NCBI RefSeq assembly: GCF_008107685.1
Contig: NZ_VIRF01000089.1
Coordinates: forward strand, 62,001-126,000
Source of the DNA: Novosphingobium sp. BW1
GTDB taxonomy: Bacteria; Pseudomonadota; Alphaproteobacteria; Sphingomonadales; Sphingomonadaceae
Reading direction: 5' to 3'
Length of the DNA: 64,000 bases
In this document: positions 1 to 8,073 of the stretch, piece after piece
Layout of the letters: every line of letters starts with the position of its first letter
How positions within the stretch are numbered: the stretch's first letter is position 1
Notes under the pieces: generated by a model
What the model was told of the DNA's origin: nothing
What the model saw: only the letters and a program-made list of their open reading frames with translations
The model's database searches: none
Translations under genes and position numbers: made by a program

Positions 1-65
1 GGAGTAAGGGCCAGGCCAAGGGCGGACAGGCCCGTTCTTCGGCGCCGGAGCCTGCGAGGCCGTGA
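1..65 (+). CDS. rnpA: Partial 3' end, probably ribonuclease P protein component
   Basis: The first bases hold an open frame (from base 3) whose TGA stop at 63-65 overlaps the GTG start of yidD at 62, giving a GTGA junction. Only about 20 codons are visible; they encode a Ser/Ala/Pro/Gly-rich basic tail ending in EPARP. No RnpA motif lies inside the window, so the name rests only on the usual rpmH-rnpA-yidD-yidC gene order. Frame 1 is also open here, so even the frame is provisional. Confidence 0.4.
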   Translation, partial: SKGQAKGGQARSSAPEPARP

Positions 66-358
66 AGCGGCTCGTGGCCCCCATTGCGCGGCTGCCCGGC
101 CTGCTGCTGATTGCCCTTGCGCGGGCCTGGCAGCTCGGCCCATCAGCAGTGCTGCCGCCCACCTGCCGCTTTGCACCGTCCTGCTCGCAGTACGCCATCG
201 AGGCGGTGCGTGCGCACGGTGCGATTAAGGGTGGATGCTATGCGATATGGCGTCTATTGCGCTGCAACCCGTGGGGCGGGCACGGCTACGATCCGGTGCC
301 CGGAACGCAAAACCAATCCAAGAGCGAGACCGCATCGGCGGACCGCTGTTGCCACTGA
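62..358 (+). CDS. yidD: Membrane protein insertion efficiency factor YidD
   Basis: 98-residue protein of the YidD (DUF37) family, a small membrane-associated factor that aids insertion of inner-membrane proteins together with YidC. Visible hallmarks are a hydrophobic, amphipathic N-terminus (LPGLLLIALARAWQ), the Cys-containing family motif PTCRFAPSCSQYAIEA at about residues 33-48, and CNPWGGHGYDPVP at about 68-80. The GTG start overlaps the stop of the preceding frame, which implies translational coupling. yidC follows after 24 bases, the classic order. The last 18 residues are polar and poorly conserved, as is normal for the family. Confidence 0.95.
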   Translation: MKRLVAPIARLPGLLLIALARAWQLGPSAVLPPTCRFAPSCSQYAIEAVRAHGAIKGGCYAIWRLLRCNPWGGHGYDPVPGTQNQSKSETASADRCCH

Positions 359-382
359 CGAGACGACGACAGGAAAGCCTTC

Positions 383-2155
383 GTGCAAAACCAGCGTAAT
401 ATCATTCTAGCGGTCGTGCTGACGGCGCTTGTGCTTTTCGGGTGGGAGGCCGGTGTCGGCTACTTCTACCCGCAGGCCAAGACGCCCACGAAGACGGTCG
501 AGGCCGGCGGGGCCGAGGAAGCGACCGAACCCGGCAAGCCGACCCGTGAAGGCGGCCTTCGCGACGCCGCCGCCGTGGCGCTGGAAAAGAAGGACCTCAA
601 GAGCGCGCTGGCCGCTGGCGAGCGCGTGGCGATCAAAGCCCCGGCAGTGTCGGGCTCGATCAACCTTATCGGCGGCATCGTCGATGATCTCGTCCTCAAC
701 GAACACCGCGAGACGGTGGACAAGGATTCCGGTCCGGTCCGTCTTTACTCTCCCTCGGGCACGCCCGCGCAGCAGTTCGCCCAGTTCGGCTGGGTCGGGC
801 AGGGCGCGGCGACGCCCAATGCGTCCACGGTCTGGAAGGTGCAGGACGGTGCAAAGCTGACCCCCTCCACGCCGGTCACGCTGACCTGGGACAACGGCAA
901 GGGCCAGACCTTCGCACTGACCTACGAGGTCGATGACAACTACATGATTTCGGTTGAGCAGTCGGTGGCGAACACCGGCGGCGCGCCGGTTGTCGTCCAG
1001 CCCTTCGCGCTCATCAACCGCACCAGCAAGACCGCCAGCCTCGACAGCTTCCAGGTCCATTCGGGCCCGGTCGGTGCGTTCGACGGTTCGGTTTCGTTCG
1101 GCACCGACTACGATGACATCGCCGAGGAAAAGACCATCGAGACTGCGGGCAACGCGGACTGGATCGGCTTCACCGACGTCTACTGGATGTCGACGCTTGC
1201 CCCCGTGGGCGCCAAGGCCGACGGCACCTACCGTGCGCTTGGCAACGACCTGTTCCGCGCTGACCTCATGTACCCGCAGCAGGCCCTCCAGCCCGGCGAG
1301 AAGCTGAGCCGGAGGACCAAGCTGTTCGCGGGCGCCAAGGAGCACAACGTACTCGACGCTTACGAAGCGCAAGGGATCACCAACTTTGGCCTTGCCATCG
1401 ACTGGGGTTGGTTCCGGTGGTTCGAGAAGCCGATCTTCTGGCTGCTCGTGAAGCTCTTCAGCCTTGTCGGCAACTTCGGCGTCGCGATCATCCTGCTGAC
1501 AGCCATCGTGCGCGGCATCATGTTCCCGATTGCCCAGCGCGGCTTCGCCTCGATGGCCGCCATGCGCGCCGTCCAGCCCAAGATGAAGGCGATCCAGGAA
1601 CGTTACAAGGACGACAAGCAGAAGCAGCAGCAGGAGGTCATGAAGCTGTACAAGGAGGAAGGCGTGAACCCGCTCGCGGGCTGTCTTCCCATGCTGCTTC
1701 AGATCCCGGTGTTCTTCGCGCTCTACAAGACGCTGATCCTCGCGATCGAGATGCGTCACCAGCCCTTCATCCTGTGGATCAAGGATCTGTCCGCGCCCGA
1801 TCCGCTGCACATCCTCAACCTCTTCGGCCTGATCCCGTTTGATCCGCCGAGCTTCCTGGGGATCGGTGTGCTGGCGCTGCTGCTGGGTGTGACAATGTTC
1901 CTGCAGTTCCGCCTGAACCCGGCGCAGATGGATCCGACCCAGCAGCAGATCTTCATGATCATGCCCTGGTTCATGATGTTCGTGATGGCGCCGTTCGCCT
2001 CGGGTCTGCTCCTGTACTGGATCACCTCGAACCTGCTCACGATTGCGCAGCAGAAGTATCTCTACTCGCGCCATCCCCAGCTCAAGTCACAGACCGAGAA
2101 GGTTGCCGAGGATAGTGCTCGTGCCAAGGCGCGTGAAAAGAAGGGTAAGGCCTAA
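383..2155 (+). CDS. yidC: Membrane protein insertase YidC
   Basis: 590-residue YidC/Oxa1 insertase of the inner membrane, which works with the Sec translocon or alone. An N-terminal anchor (IILAVVLTALVLFGW) is followed by a large periplasmic domain to about residue 345, the long form typical of Gram-negative bacteria. The conserved core follows: the segment with the hydrophilic-groove arginine (AIVRGIMFPIAQ, about 373-384), a cytoplasmic charged helical hairpin, GCLPMLLQIPVFFALYK near 432, and two more membrane helices ending LLYWITSN. Start is GTG at 383 with AGGAAAG at 371-377. The basic C-terminus (KAREKKGKA) fits ribosome contact. yihA begins at the next base. Confidence 0.97.
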   Translation: MQNQRNIILAVVLTALVLFGWEAGVGYFYPQAKTPTKTVEAGGAEEATEPGKPTREGGLRDAAAVALEKKDLKSALAAGERVAIKAPAVSGSINLIGGIVDDLVLNEHRETVDKDSGPVRLYSPSGTPAQQFAQFGWVGQGAATPNASTVWKVQDGAKLTPSTPVTLTWDNGKGQTFALTYEVDDNYMISVEQSVANTGGAPVVVQPFALINRTSKTASLDSFQVHSGPVGAFDGSVSFGTDYDDIAEEKTIETAGNADWIGFTDVYWMSTLAPVGAKADGTYRALGNDLFRADLMYPQQALQPGEKLSRRTKLFAGAKEHNVLDAYEAQGITNFGLAIDWGWFRWFEKPIFWLLVKLFSLVGNFGVAIILLTAIVRGIMFPIAQRGFASMAAMRAVQPKMKAIQERYKDDKQKQQQEVMKLYKEEGVNPLAGCLPMLLQIPVFFALYKTLILAIEMRHQPFILWIKDLSAPDPLHILNLFGLIPFDPPSFLGIGVLALLLGVTMFLQFRLNPAQMDPTQQQIFMIMPWFMMFVMAPFASGLLLYWITSNLLTIAQQKYLYSRHPQLKSQTEKVAEDSARAKAREKKGKA

Positions 2156-2824
2156 GTGGACGCACAGGATTATCTCGGCGGCAAGGAAGAGCGCGACGAG
2201 GCGCTGATCGAGGAGGCGCGCAAGCTCTTCTCGGGTCCAGTCACGTTCCTCAAGAGCGCGCCGGACCTCAAGTTCCTGCCCGATCCGACCGCGCCGGAGA
2301 TCGCGTTCTGCGGTCGCTCGAACGTGGGCAAGTCCTCGCTTCTGAACGCGCTCACCGGGCGTAAGGCCATTGCGCGCACATCGGTGACGCCGGGGCGCAC
2401 GCAGGAACTCAACTTCTTCGAGGTGGGCGAACCGCTCAACTTCCGGCTCGTCGACATGCCCGGCTATGGCTTTGCCAAGGCCCCGCTGGCCGTCGTCGAG
2501 AAGTGGCGCCGCCTGGTACGCGATTACCTGCGTGGCCGCGTCGTGCTCAAGCGTAACTTGCTCCTCGTGGATTCGCGCCACGGCGTGAAGGCGGTGGATG
2601 CCGAGATGATGAAGATGCTGGACGAGGCCGCCGTGGGCTACCGCATCGTCCTCACCAAGGCCGACAAGATCAAGGCGACCGAACTGGAGAAGGTTCACGC
2701 CGAAACGCTGGCCGAAGCGCGCAAGCACCCGGCCGCGTTTCCCTTCGTGCATGTCACCAGTTCGGAGAAAGGCTTGGGGATCGCGGAGTTGCGTGCTGCC
2801 GTGCTTGGGGATTCGCGTCTCTGA
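2156..2824 (+). CDS. yihA: Ribosome biogenesis GTP-binding protein YsxC/EngB
   Basis: 222-residue TrmE-Era-EngA-EngB-Septin family GTPase needed for large ribosomal subunit assembly. The G1 P-loop is GRSNVGKSSLLN at about residue 52, switch I contains TSVTPGRTQ, G3 is DMPGYGFA near 100 (the EngB variant of DxxG), and G4 is LTKAD near 166. GTG start sits directly after the yidC TAA with no spacer, so expression is probably coupled; a weak AAGG lies in the yidC 3' end. An N-terminal extension of about 25 acidic residues (YLGGKEERDEALIEEA) precedes the fold. Confidence 0.96.
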   Translation: MDAQDYLGGKEERDEALIEEARKLFSGPVTFLKSAPDLKFLPDPTAPEIAFCGRSNVGKSSLLNALTGRKAIARTSVTPGRTQELNFFEVGEPLNFRLVDMPGYGFAKAPLAVVEKWRRLVRDYLRGRVVLKRNLLLVDSRHGVKAVDAEMMKMLDEAAVGYRIVLTKADKIKATELEKVHAETLAEARKHPAAFPFVHVTSSEKGLGIAELRAAVLGDSRL

Positions 2825-2979
2825 CAGCTGCAGAGTGTGGCGCAAATGCGCCGCGCCCCGCAAATCCGGGACTGTGACGATTGCGTGACGGCCTGCGGGC
2901 AGGTATCGGGCGGCGGCCCCGGCCCGAATCGGCCGACCCCGGGCCGCCTTCCTCAAACCCAGGAGCCAAGGGACACACC

Positions 2980-4104
2980 GTGCGTCAGATTGCCGTTCTC
3001 CCATACCGCAGCGAAAGCCCGGCGATCGACGCCCCTGTCCAGATCCTCCTCATCACCTCGCGTGAAACGCGCCGCTGGGTGATCCCCAAGGGCGGGCTGA
3101 TGAAGGGCAAGAGCCCGCACGCAGCGGCTGCGCAGGAAGCCGAGGAAGAAGCGGGCGTGCTCGGCGCGGTCTGCCCAATTCCGCTCGGCTCGTTCCGCTA
3201 CCGCAAGCGGCGCGCCTCGGGCGCACGGGTGTGGGCCGATGTCGATGTCTTTCCCTTCGCCGTCACCGAAATGCTCGACACCTGGGACGAGCAGCACCAG
3301 CGTGACCGGCGCTGGTTCTCGCTGACCGAGGCGGCCGAGGCGGTCGACGAGGAAGATCTGAGGGCGCTTATCCGCTCTTTCGGTGCGAGCGAGTTCCGCG
3401 CCGCCGCCAGCCCCGCACGGGTGTTCTCGGCCATGGCCGACAGGACAGGAGTCAATGCAATGTTCGCCTGGTTTCAGAAGCTTCTCCCCCAGCAGGGTGA
3501 GTTCTTCGACCTTTTCGAAAAGCAGGCCGCAACGCTCGTCGCTGGTGCCGATGCGCTGGCGCGCCTCGCGCAGGGCGGGCCGGGCCGCAACCAGCACATC
3601 CGCGAGATCGAGGAGCGGGAGCATGACGCCGACGAGATCACCCGCGAGGTGCTCCAGTCGGTGCGCCGCACCTTCCTGACCCCGTTCGACCGCTCGGCGA
3701 TCACCAGCCTCATCACCACGATGGACGATGCCATCGACGAGATGCAGCAGGTTGCCGGCGCGGTGAGCCTTTATGAAGTCGCCGAATTCGAGCCCGAGAT
3801 GGTCGACATGGCCGCGATCATCGTTGATGCCGCGCGCCTCACGGCCGAGATCATGCCGCTCCTGCGCAAGATTGCGGACAATGGCCACCGCTTGCACGAG
3901 CTGACCGAGCGCCTCGTGCGCATGGAAGGCCATGCCGACGACATCCACGCCGCGGGTCTCAAGCGCGTCTACAAGGCAAGCCAGCAGAGCGAGCCGCTGC
4001 ACTTCATCGTGCGCCAGGAAATGTTCAAGCGCCTCGAGCGCGTCGTCGACCGTTTCGAGGATCTCGCCAACGAGATCGACGGTCTCGTCATCGACCACGC
4101 CTGA
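2980..4104 (+). CDS. NUDIX hydrolase fused to DUF47 (PhoU-like) phosphate-transport regulator
   Basis: 374 residues from GTG 2980 (AAGGGA at 2968-2973). Residues 1-155 form a NUDIX domain of the diphosphoinositol-polyphosphate phosphohydrolase-like type (WVIPKGGLMKGKS, Nudix box about 38-60). In the box GX5EX7REUXEEXGU the first E is K and the R is Q, while EE and G remain. Residues 161-374 match DUF47 (PhoU-like helical bundle; FFDLFEKQ, REIEEREHDADEI, TPFDR, TTMDDAIDEMQQ). DUF47 proteins normally accompany PiT transporters, and one starts 16 bases downstream. No stop separates the domains, but an SD (3447-3451) and in-frame ATG (3460) lie exactly at the DUF47 start, so a separate 214-residue DUF47 protein may also be made. 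Confidence 0.85.
   Translation: MRQIAVLPYRSESPAIDAPVQILLITSRETRRWVIPKGGLMKGKSPHAAAAQEAEEEAGVLGAVCPIPLGSFRYRKRRASGARVWADVDVFPFAVTEMLDTWDEQHQRDRRWFSLTEAAEAVDEEDLRALIRSFGASEFRAAASPARVFSAMADRTGVNAMFAWFQKLLPQQGEFFDLFEKQAATLVAGADALARLAQGGPGRNQHIREIEEREHDADEITREVLQSVRRTFLTPFDRSAITSLITTMDDAIDEMQQVAGAVSLYEVAEFEPEMVDMAAIIVDAARLTAEIMPLLRKIADNGHRLHELTERLVRMEGHADDIHAAGLKRVYKASQQSEPLHFIVRQEMFKRLERVVDRFEDLANEIDGLVIDHA
3447..3462 (+). promoter_or_regulatory. Internal Shine-Dalgarno and in-frame ATG at the DUF47 domain start
   Basis: AGGAG at 3447-3451 lies 8 bases before an in-frame ATG at 3460-3462 that begins MFAWFQKLLPQQGEFFDLF, the normal N-terminus of a stand-alone DUF47 protein. The site is inside the NUDIX-DUF47 reading frame. 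It reads as the old start of a separate gene retained after the upstream stop was lost, or as a dual-initiation site. Whether it is used cannot be seen from sequence. Confidence 0.6.
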
Positions 4105-4120
4105 GCCGTAGCCTTATCCC

Positions 4121-5122
4121 ATGGATCACACGCTTGCCCTGCCGCTGCTGATTGGCCTCGTCGGCCTTGCGCTGGCCTTCGACTTTCTGAACGGCCTGCA
4201 CGATGCTGCCAACGCCATTGCGACCGTGGTAGCCACACGCCTCCTGTCGCCGGTGGTCGCCGTGCTCTTCGCCGCGAGCGGCAACTTCATCGCCTACTGG
4301 TTCGTGGGGCTTCACGTCGCCGAGACGGTGGGCAAGGGCATTGTCGATGCCGATGCGATCACCCCGGCTGTGGTCTTTGGGGCGCTGGTGGGCGCGATGT
4401 TCTGGAACGTCGTCACCTGGCTCAAGGGTATTCCCTCCAGTTCCAGTCACGCGCTGATCGGTGGCCTTCTGGGCGCGGGCATGATGCACGGTGGCTTTGG
4501 CGTCGTCGAGAGTTCGGGCACCACCAAGACGGTGGTTGCGATCTTCCTCTCGCCGATGATCGGTTTTGGCATCGCCATGTTGCTGATGCTGCTGACGAGC
4601 TGGCTGTTCAAGGGCACCAGTCCGCGCGGCTCGACCACTGTCTTCAAGGCGCTGCACCTGTTTTCCTCGGCGGCCTATTCGATCAGCCATGGCGGTAACG
4701 ACGCGCAGAAGACCATGGGCATCATCGCGGTTCTGCTCTACTCGACCGGACACCTCGAAGGTGGTTTCCACGTGCCCGAATGGGTTGTGCTCTCCTGCTA
4801 CACCGCGATCGCGCTGGGCACGCTGTCGGGGGGCTGGAAGATCATCAAGACAATGGGCTCCAAGCTCACCAAGCTCAACCACCACTCCGGTTTCTGCGCT
4901 TCGACGGCCGGTTCCATCGTCGTCTTTGGCGCGAGCGCAATGGGCATTCCGGTGTCCACCACGCACGCCATCACTGGCTCGGTCGTGGGGACGGGTGCGG
5001 CGCGCCGGGCAAGTGCGGTGCGCTGGTCGGTTGCGAGCCGCGTGATCGTGGCCTGGTTCATCACTATTCCGGCCAGCGCCATCGTCGGCGCCATCTTCTA
5101 TCTCATCACCCGCGCCTTCTGA
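4121..5122 (+). CDS. Inorganic phosphate transporter, PiT family
   Basis: 333-residue polytopic inner-membrane phosphate/cation symporter. Both halves carry the PiT signature: GLHDAANAIATVV near residue 25 and SHGGNDAQKTMGIIA near 190, with the repeated GIPSSSSHALIGG (about 106) and GIPVSTTHAITGSVVG (about 275) re-entrant motifs. Length is at the short end for low-affinity PitA-like proteins. It starts 16 bases after the NUDIX-DUF47 gene, so the two probably form one operon in which the DUF47 domain regulates the transporter. No pho box is evident upstream. Confidence 0.95.
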   Translation: MDHTLALPLLIGLVGLALAFDFLNGLHDAANAIATVVATRLLSPVVAVLFAASGNFIAYWFVGLHVAETVGKGIVDADAITPAVVFGALVGAMFWNVVTWLKGIPSSSSHALIGGLLGAGMMHGGFGVVESSGTTKTVVAIFLSPMIGFGIAMLLMLLTSWLFKGTSPRGSTTVFKALHLFSSAAYSISHGGNDAQKTMGIIAVLLYSTGHLEGGFHVPEWVVLSCYTAIALGTLSGGWKIIKTMGSKLTKLNHHSGFCASTAGSIVVFGASAMGIPVSTTHAITGSVVGTGAARRASAVRWSVASRVIVAWFITIPASAIVGAIFYLITRAF

Positions 5123-5209
5123 CCGGGGCCCGGTGACGTGCCTCCCCCTCGACATCCCAGGGGAGAGGCCCTAGGCCAGCCGGGCACAGCCAGAGGGGGT
5201 GTCGGCGCC

Positions 5210-5878
5210 GTGAAGCTCATCATTGGCAACAAGAATTATTCCAGCTGGTCGCTGCGCGCCTGGCTGGCCTGCAAGCAGTCGGGACTACATTTCGAGGAAC
5301 TGACCGTGCCGATGCTGGGCGAGGACTGGCAGCACGTCCAGACAAGTAGCGAGGAACTCGCCCCCAGCCATGGCAAGGTGCCGATCCTGTGGGATGGCGA
5401 TGCGGTGGTCTGGGATAGCCTCGCGATCATCGACTACCTCGCCGACAAGGTCGGGCGTGACCGCTTCTGGCCCAAGGACGAGGCCGCGCGCGCGATGGCG
5501 CGCTCGATGGTGGCGGAAATGCACTCCAGCTACTTGCCCCTGCGCCGCACCTTGCCGATGAACGTGCGCAAGCGCATTCCCGATGCCCCGATGACGGACG
5601 AGGTGCGCGCCGACATCGTGCGCATCCTCACGCTCTGGGCCGAGGCACGCGCGCGCTTCGGCAAGGGCGGGCCGTTCCTGTTCGGCACCTTCGGGGCGGC
5701 CGATTTGATCTACGCGCCCGTCGTCAGCCGTTTTCTGACATACGGCATCGGCGTGCCCGGCTTCGCGCAGGCCTACATGCAGGCGGTATGGGAACACGAC
5801 TGGATGCAGGCCTGGATCGCGGCGGCCGAAGCCGAGGAATGGGTCATCGAACAGTACGAGATCCCGGAGAAGTCATGA
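5210..5878 (+). CDS. Glutathione S-transferase family protein
   Basis: 222-residue cytosolic GST. The thioredoxin-like N-terminal domain starts KLIIGNKNYSSWSLRAWLACK, with a Ser-rich active-site region at about residues 9-13, followed by the SHGKVPILWDGDAVVWDSLAIIDYLAD element (VPIL cis-Pro and the glutathione-binding DS pair). The C-terminal half is all-helical. GTG at 5210 is chosen because GAGGGGG lies about 10 bases upstream and the N-terminus then matches the family; an upstream in-frame ATG at 5138 would add 24 unrelated residues. The stop overlaps the start of the nuclease gene. Confidence 0.9.
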   Translation: MKLIIGNKNYSSWSLRAWLACKQSGLHFEELTVPMLGEDWQHVQTSSEELAPSHGKVPILWDGDAVVWDSLAIIDYLADKVGRDRFWPKDEAARAMARSMVAEMHSSYLPLRRTLPMNVRKRIPDAPMTDEVRADIVRILTLWAEARARFGKGGPFLFGTFGAADLIYAPVVSRFLTYGIGVPGFAQAYMQAVWEHDWMQAWIAAAEAEEWVIEQYEIPEKS

Positions 5879-6741
5879 TGCGTCATCTGCTCAGTCTCGT
5901 GGCGAGCCTTACCGCGCTTGCAGGGTTCGCGCTGTCGAGCGTGCCCGCGCAGGCCTGGGGCGCGCTGGGGCACCGCACCGTTGGCGCCATCGCCTGGAAG
6001 AACGTGAAGCCGGCCACGCGCGTGTCGATGGCACGCCTGCTCGCCCATCAGAGCGAGATGGACACGCCCCGGTGTTCGATGAAGACGCTGGAGGATGCCG
6101 CGGTGTGGCCCGATTGCGTCAAGGGCGAGCGCTGGCGCTTTGCTTATGCCTCGTCGTGGCACTACCAGAACATCCCGATCTGTGAGCCGTTCGACTTCAA
6201 GGCTGCCTGCCGTGACGGCAACTGCGTCACCGCGCAGATCGACCGCAATGCGAAGTTGCTCGCCAACCGCAAATTGGCACCGGTCCTGCGCCTGGAAGCT
6301 TTGGCCTTCCTCGTCCACTTCTTGGGCGACGTGCACCAGCCCCTTCACGTGGGCGAGAACCATGACCTTGGGGGCAACCGCGTGAAGGCCGACTATGGCA
6401 TTGCGCCGGGACGCAACCTTCACTCGATCTGGGATGGGGTGCTGGCCGAGCGCGCGATTACTTCCGCGCGCCCACCGCTGGTGCGCGCCTACAGCGCTGA
6501 GGAGAAGGCCGAGCTGGCAACCGGCAAGGTCGAAGACTGGGCCCGCGAAAGCTATGAGGTTTCGCGCGACTTCCTCTATCCGGCCGCGTTTGGTGGGACG
6601 CTGCCGTGCGAGACCAAGGAGGTGGGCAAGGTCGTCTGGGACAACGCGGCGATCGAAAAAGCGATACCCATCGTCGACCGGCGAATCGAGCAGGCTGGCC
6701 TGCGGCTTGCGAAGATCCTGGATGCCGTGCTGGCAGGCTGA
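5875..6741 (+). CDS. Secreted S1/P1-type nuclease
   Basis: 288-residue exported zinc-dependent nuclease (phospholipase C/P1 nuclease fold). The signal peptide ends SVPAQA, placing Trp at the mature N-terminus, as required for the tri-zinc site of S1/P1 enzymes (WGALGHRTVGAIA). Other metal ligands are in HFLGDVHQPLHVGENHDLGGN and the NLHSIWDG element. Several Cys pairs fit a periplasmic or secreted fold. Start ATG 5875 overlaps the GST stop (ATGA); a second ATG lies at 5878. Likely role is scavenging phosphate or nucleotides from RNA and single-stranded DNA. Confidence 0.9.
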   Translation: MMRHLLSLVASLTALAGFALSSVPAQAWGALGHRTVGAIAWKNVKPATRVSMARLLAHQSEMDTPRCSMKTLEDAAVWPDCVKGERWRFAYASSWHYQNIPICEPFDFKAACRDGNCVTAQIDRNAKLLANRKLAPVLRLEALAFLVHFLGDVHQPLHVGENHDLGGNRVKADYGIAPGRNLHSIWDGVLAERAITSARPPLVRAYSAEEKAELATGKVEDWARESYEVSRDFLYPAAFGGTLPCETKEVGKVVWDNAAIEKAIPIVDRRIEQAGLRLAKILDAVLAG

Positions 6742-6888
6742 GCTATAGTCGATTGCCTAGGGGCTGACCCTGAGATCGGATGGGGGAAATCCCTCGCTAC
6801 AGCGAGAAATGTGGTCCGCGCCTTGTAACTGATCCTGGGCGGGCGTAGTCCGGTTCCATCCCGTTCCATCCATGCGATGGAGGACAGG

Positions 6889-7206
6889 ATGCTGTACGGG
6901 AAGATCGTCGTCGCGCTGGGCCTGGGCCTGCTGCTGGTCGGTCCCGGCCTGGGGGCGCTTGCAGGCAATGCCCTTGCCGGAGGGCAGGACAGGACCATCG
7001 GCTCGCTCGTTGGCGGGGCGCTAGGCGGCGCCATCGGCCGTTCGATCGACCGGGGCGACCTGAAGTGCCATCGATGGGATGACAAGGGCAGGCGGACTGT
7101 CGTGCCTGTCTGGATTGAAACGGCCCGGCAGGTATCCCCTTGCCGGGCCGTTTCGCGTTTCGTGTTCGTGCAGGTCAGGCGTGGAGGTGGCCGCTCGCGC
7201 AAGTGA
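6889..7206 (+). CDS. Small glycine-zipper 2TM protein (3' end uncertain)
   Basis: 105 residues from ATG 6889, with GGAGG at 6879-6883. The N-terminus is a hydrophobic signal or anchor (KIVVALGLGLLLVGPGLGALAG), followed by a glycine-zipper repeat (GSLVGGALGGAIGRSID) as in small outer-membrane or 17-kDa-antigen-like proteins. The last ~35 residues are Arg/Val-rich and unlike the family. They are encoded across a perfect 14-bp hairpin (7117-7154) and overlap the 3' end of the convergent phzF-like gene, so the real end may be earlier or a frameshift may have extended the frame. Confidence 0.6.
   Translation: MLYGKIVVALGLGLLLVGPGLGALAGNALAGGQDRTIGSLVGGALGGAIGRSIDRGDLKCHRWDDKGRRTVVPVWIETARQVSPCRAVSRFVFVQVRRGGGRSRK
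7117..7154 (+). terminator. Strong hairpin, probable transcription terminator inside the ORF end
   Basis: Perfect 14-bp inverted repeat, GAAACGGCCCGGCA at 7117-7130 and its complement at 7141-7154, with a 10-base loop. It lies between converging genes, the usual place for a bidirectional terminator, but inside the open frame of the glycine-zipper gene. A short T-rich stretch (GTTTCGTGTT) follows rather than a clean U tract. Confidence 0.6.
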
Positions 7207-8056
7207 CGCAGAGCCCGCCGACCTCGACCGCGCCGTCCGTGGCGACGCGAAGCGCAATCTGGCCTGCCCGTCCAACCCGGCTTCCCTGGGCCGCGCTGTA
7301 GCGCGCCTCGCCCAGACCGAGCTCGTCCGCGCGCTTGCGCACGACCGCCACCGCGCCGTTGCCGCTCCCGCAGATCGGGTCCTCGGGGATGCCGTCGGCG
7401 GGGCAAAACGAGCGGACCTCGATATCCGCCGGAGCACCATCTTCATGAGGGCCATAAACGCTGGTACCGGTGGCCTTCACGCGGCGCTCGAAGGCTGCGC
7501 CGCGCGTGAGATCGGGCTCGAGCGCGAGGACGTCCTGCGCGCTTTTCAGCCGTGCTACCACCCAGACCGCACCGACGTCCACGCGCACCGGTTCGAGGGC
7601 CCGGTCGATGGGAGCACCGAGATAGGCTTCAAGCTCGGCAATGGCGGTATCCCCGAGCGGGGTGACCTGCGCTTCGGGCAGGGTGAAGACGAGGTAGCGC
7701 ATACCCTTGGCCTCCTCGACGCGGATCGGTACAAGCCCGCGCGCGCACTCCTGAACAAGCCCTTTGGGGCCGGGCGTGACCCGGCCCGCCGTGATCATCG
7801 CATGCGCGCTTCCCAGCGTGGGGTGTCCGGCGAAGGGCAGCTCACTGGCCGGCGTGAAGATGCGCAGGCGATAGTCGGCGCGCGGGTCGCTCGGCGGTAG
7901 CACGAAGGTCGTCTCGGACAGGTTCGTCCAGCGCGCGATAGTCTGCATCTCGGCGTCGGATAGACCCTGTGCATCAAGAACAACGGCGACGGGGTTTCCA
8001 CAGAAAGGCTCGCGGGAAAAGACATCGACGACCGTATAGGCGCGTGGGAGAGGCAT
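7175..8056 (-). CDS. PhzF family isomerase/epimerase
   Basis: 293-residue PhzF-like protein with the two-lobed DAP-epimerase-like fold. It begins YTVVDVFSREPFCGNPVAVV, the family N-terminal signature; the catalytic Glu is expected in LSETTFV (near residue 49). GHPTLGSAHA (about 77) and the C-terminal DPICGSGNGAVAV loop are also conserved. In-vivo substrates of most PhzF homologues are unknown, and there is no phenazine cluster here, so the product name should stay at family level. It sits 17 bases downstream of the cupin gene and is likely co-transcribed with it. Confidence 0.9.
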   Translation of the reverse strand: MPLPRAYTVVDVFSREPFCGNPVAVVLDAQGLSDAEMQTIARWTNLSETTFVLPPSDPRADYRLRIFTPASELPFAGHPTLGSAHAMITAGRVTPGPKGLVQECARGLVPIRVEEAKGMRYLVFTLPEAQVTPLGDTAIAELEAYLGAPIDRALEPVRVDVGAVWVVARLKSAQDVLALEPDLTRGAAFERRVKATGTSVYGPHEDGAPADIEVRSFCPADGIPEDPICGSGNGAVAVVRKRADELGLGEARYSAAQGSRVGRAGQIALRVATDGAVEVGGLCVTCASGHLHA

Positions 8057-8073
8057 CGGGGAAGGTCCGTGGT

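Noticed and set aside
407..2074. Minus-strand open frame of 555 codons opposite yidC
   Set aside because: Low-complexity His/Arg/Asp-rich translation without domains; a mirror effect of high-GC code opposite a certain gene.
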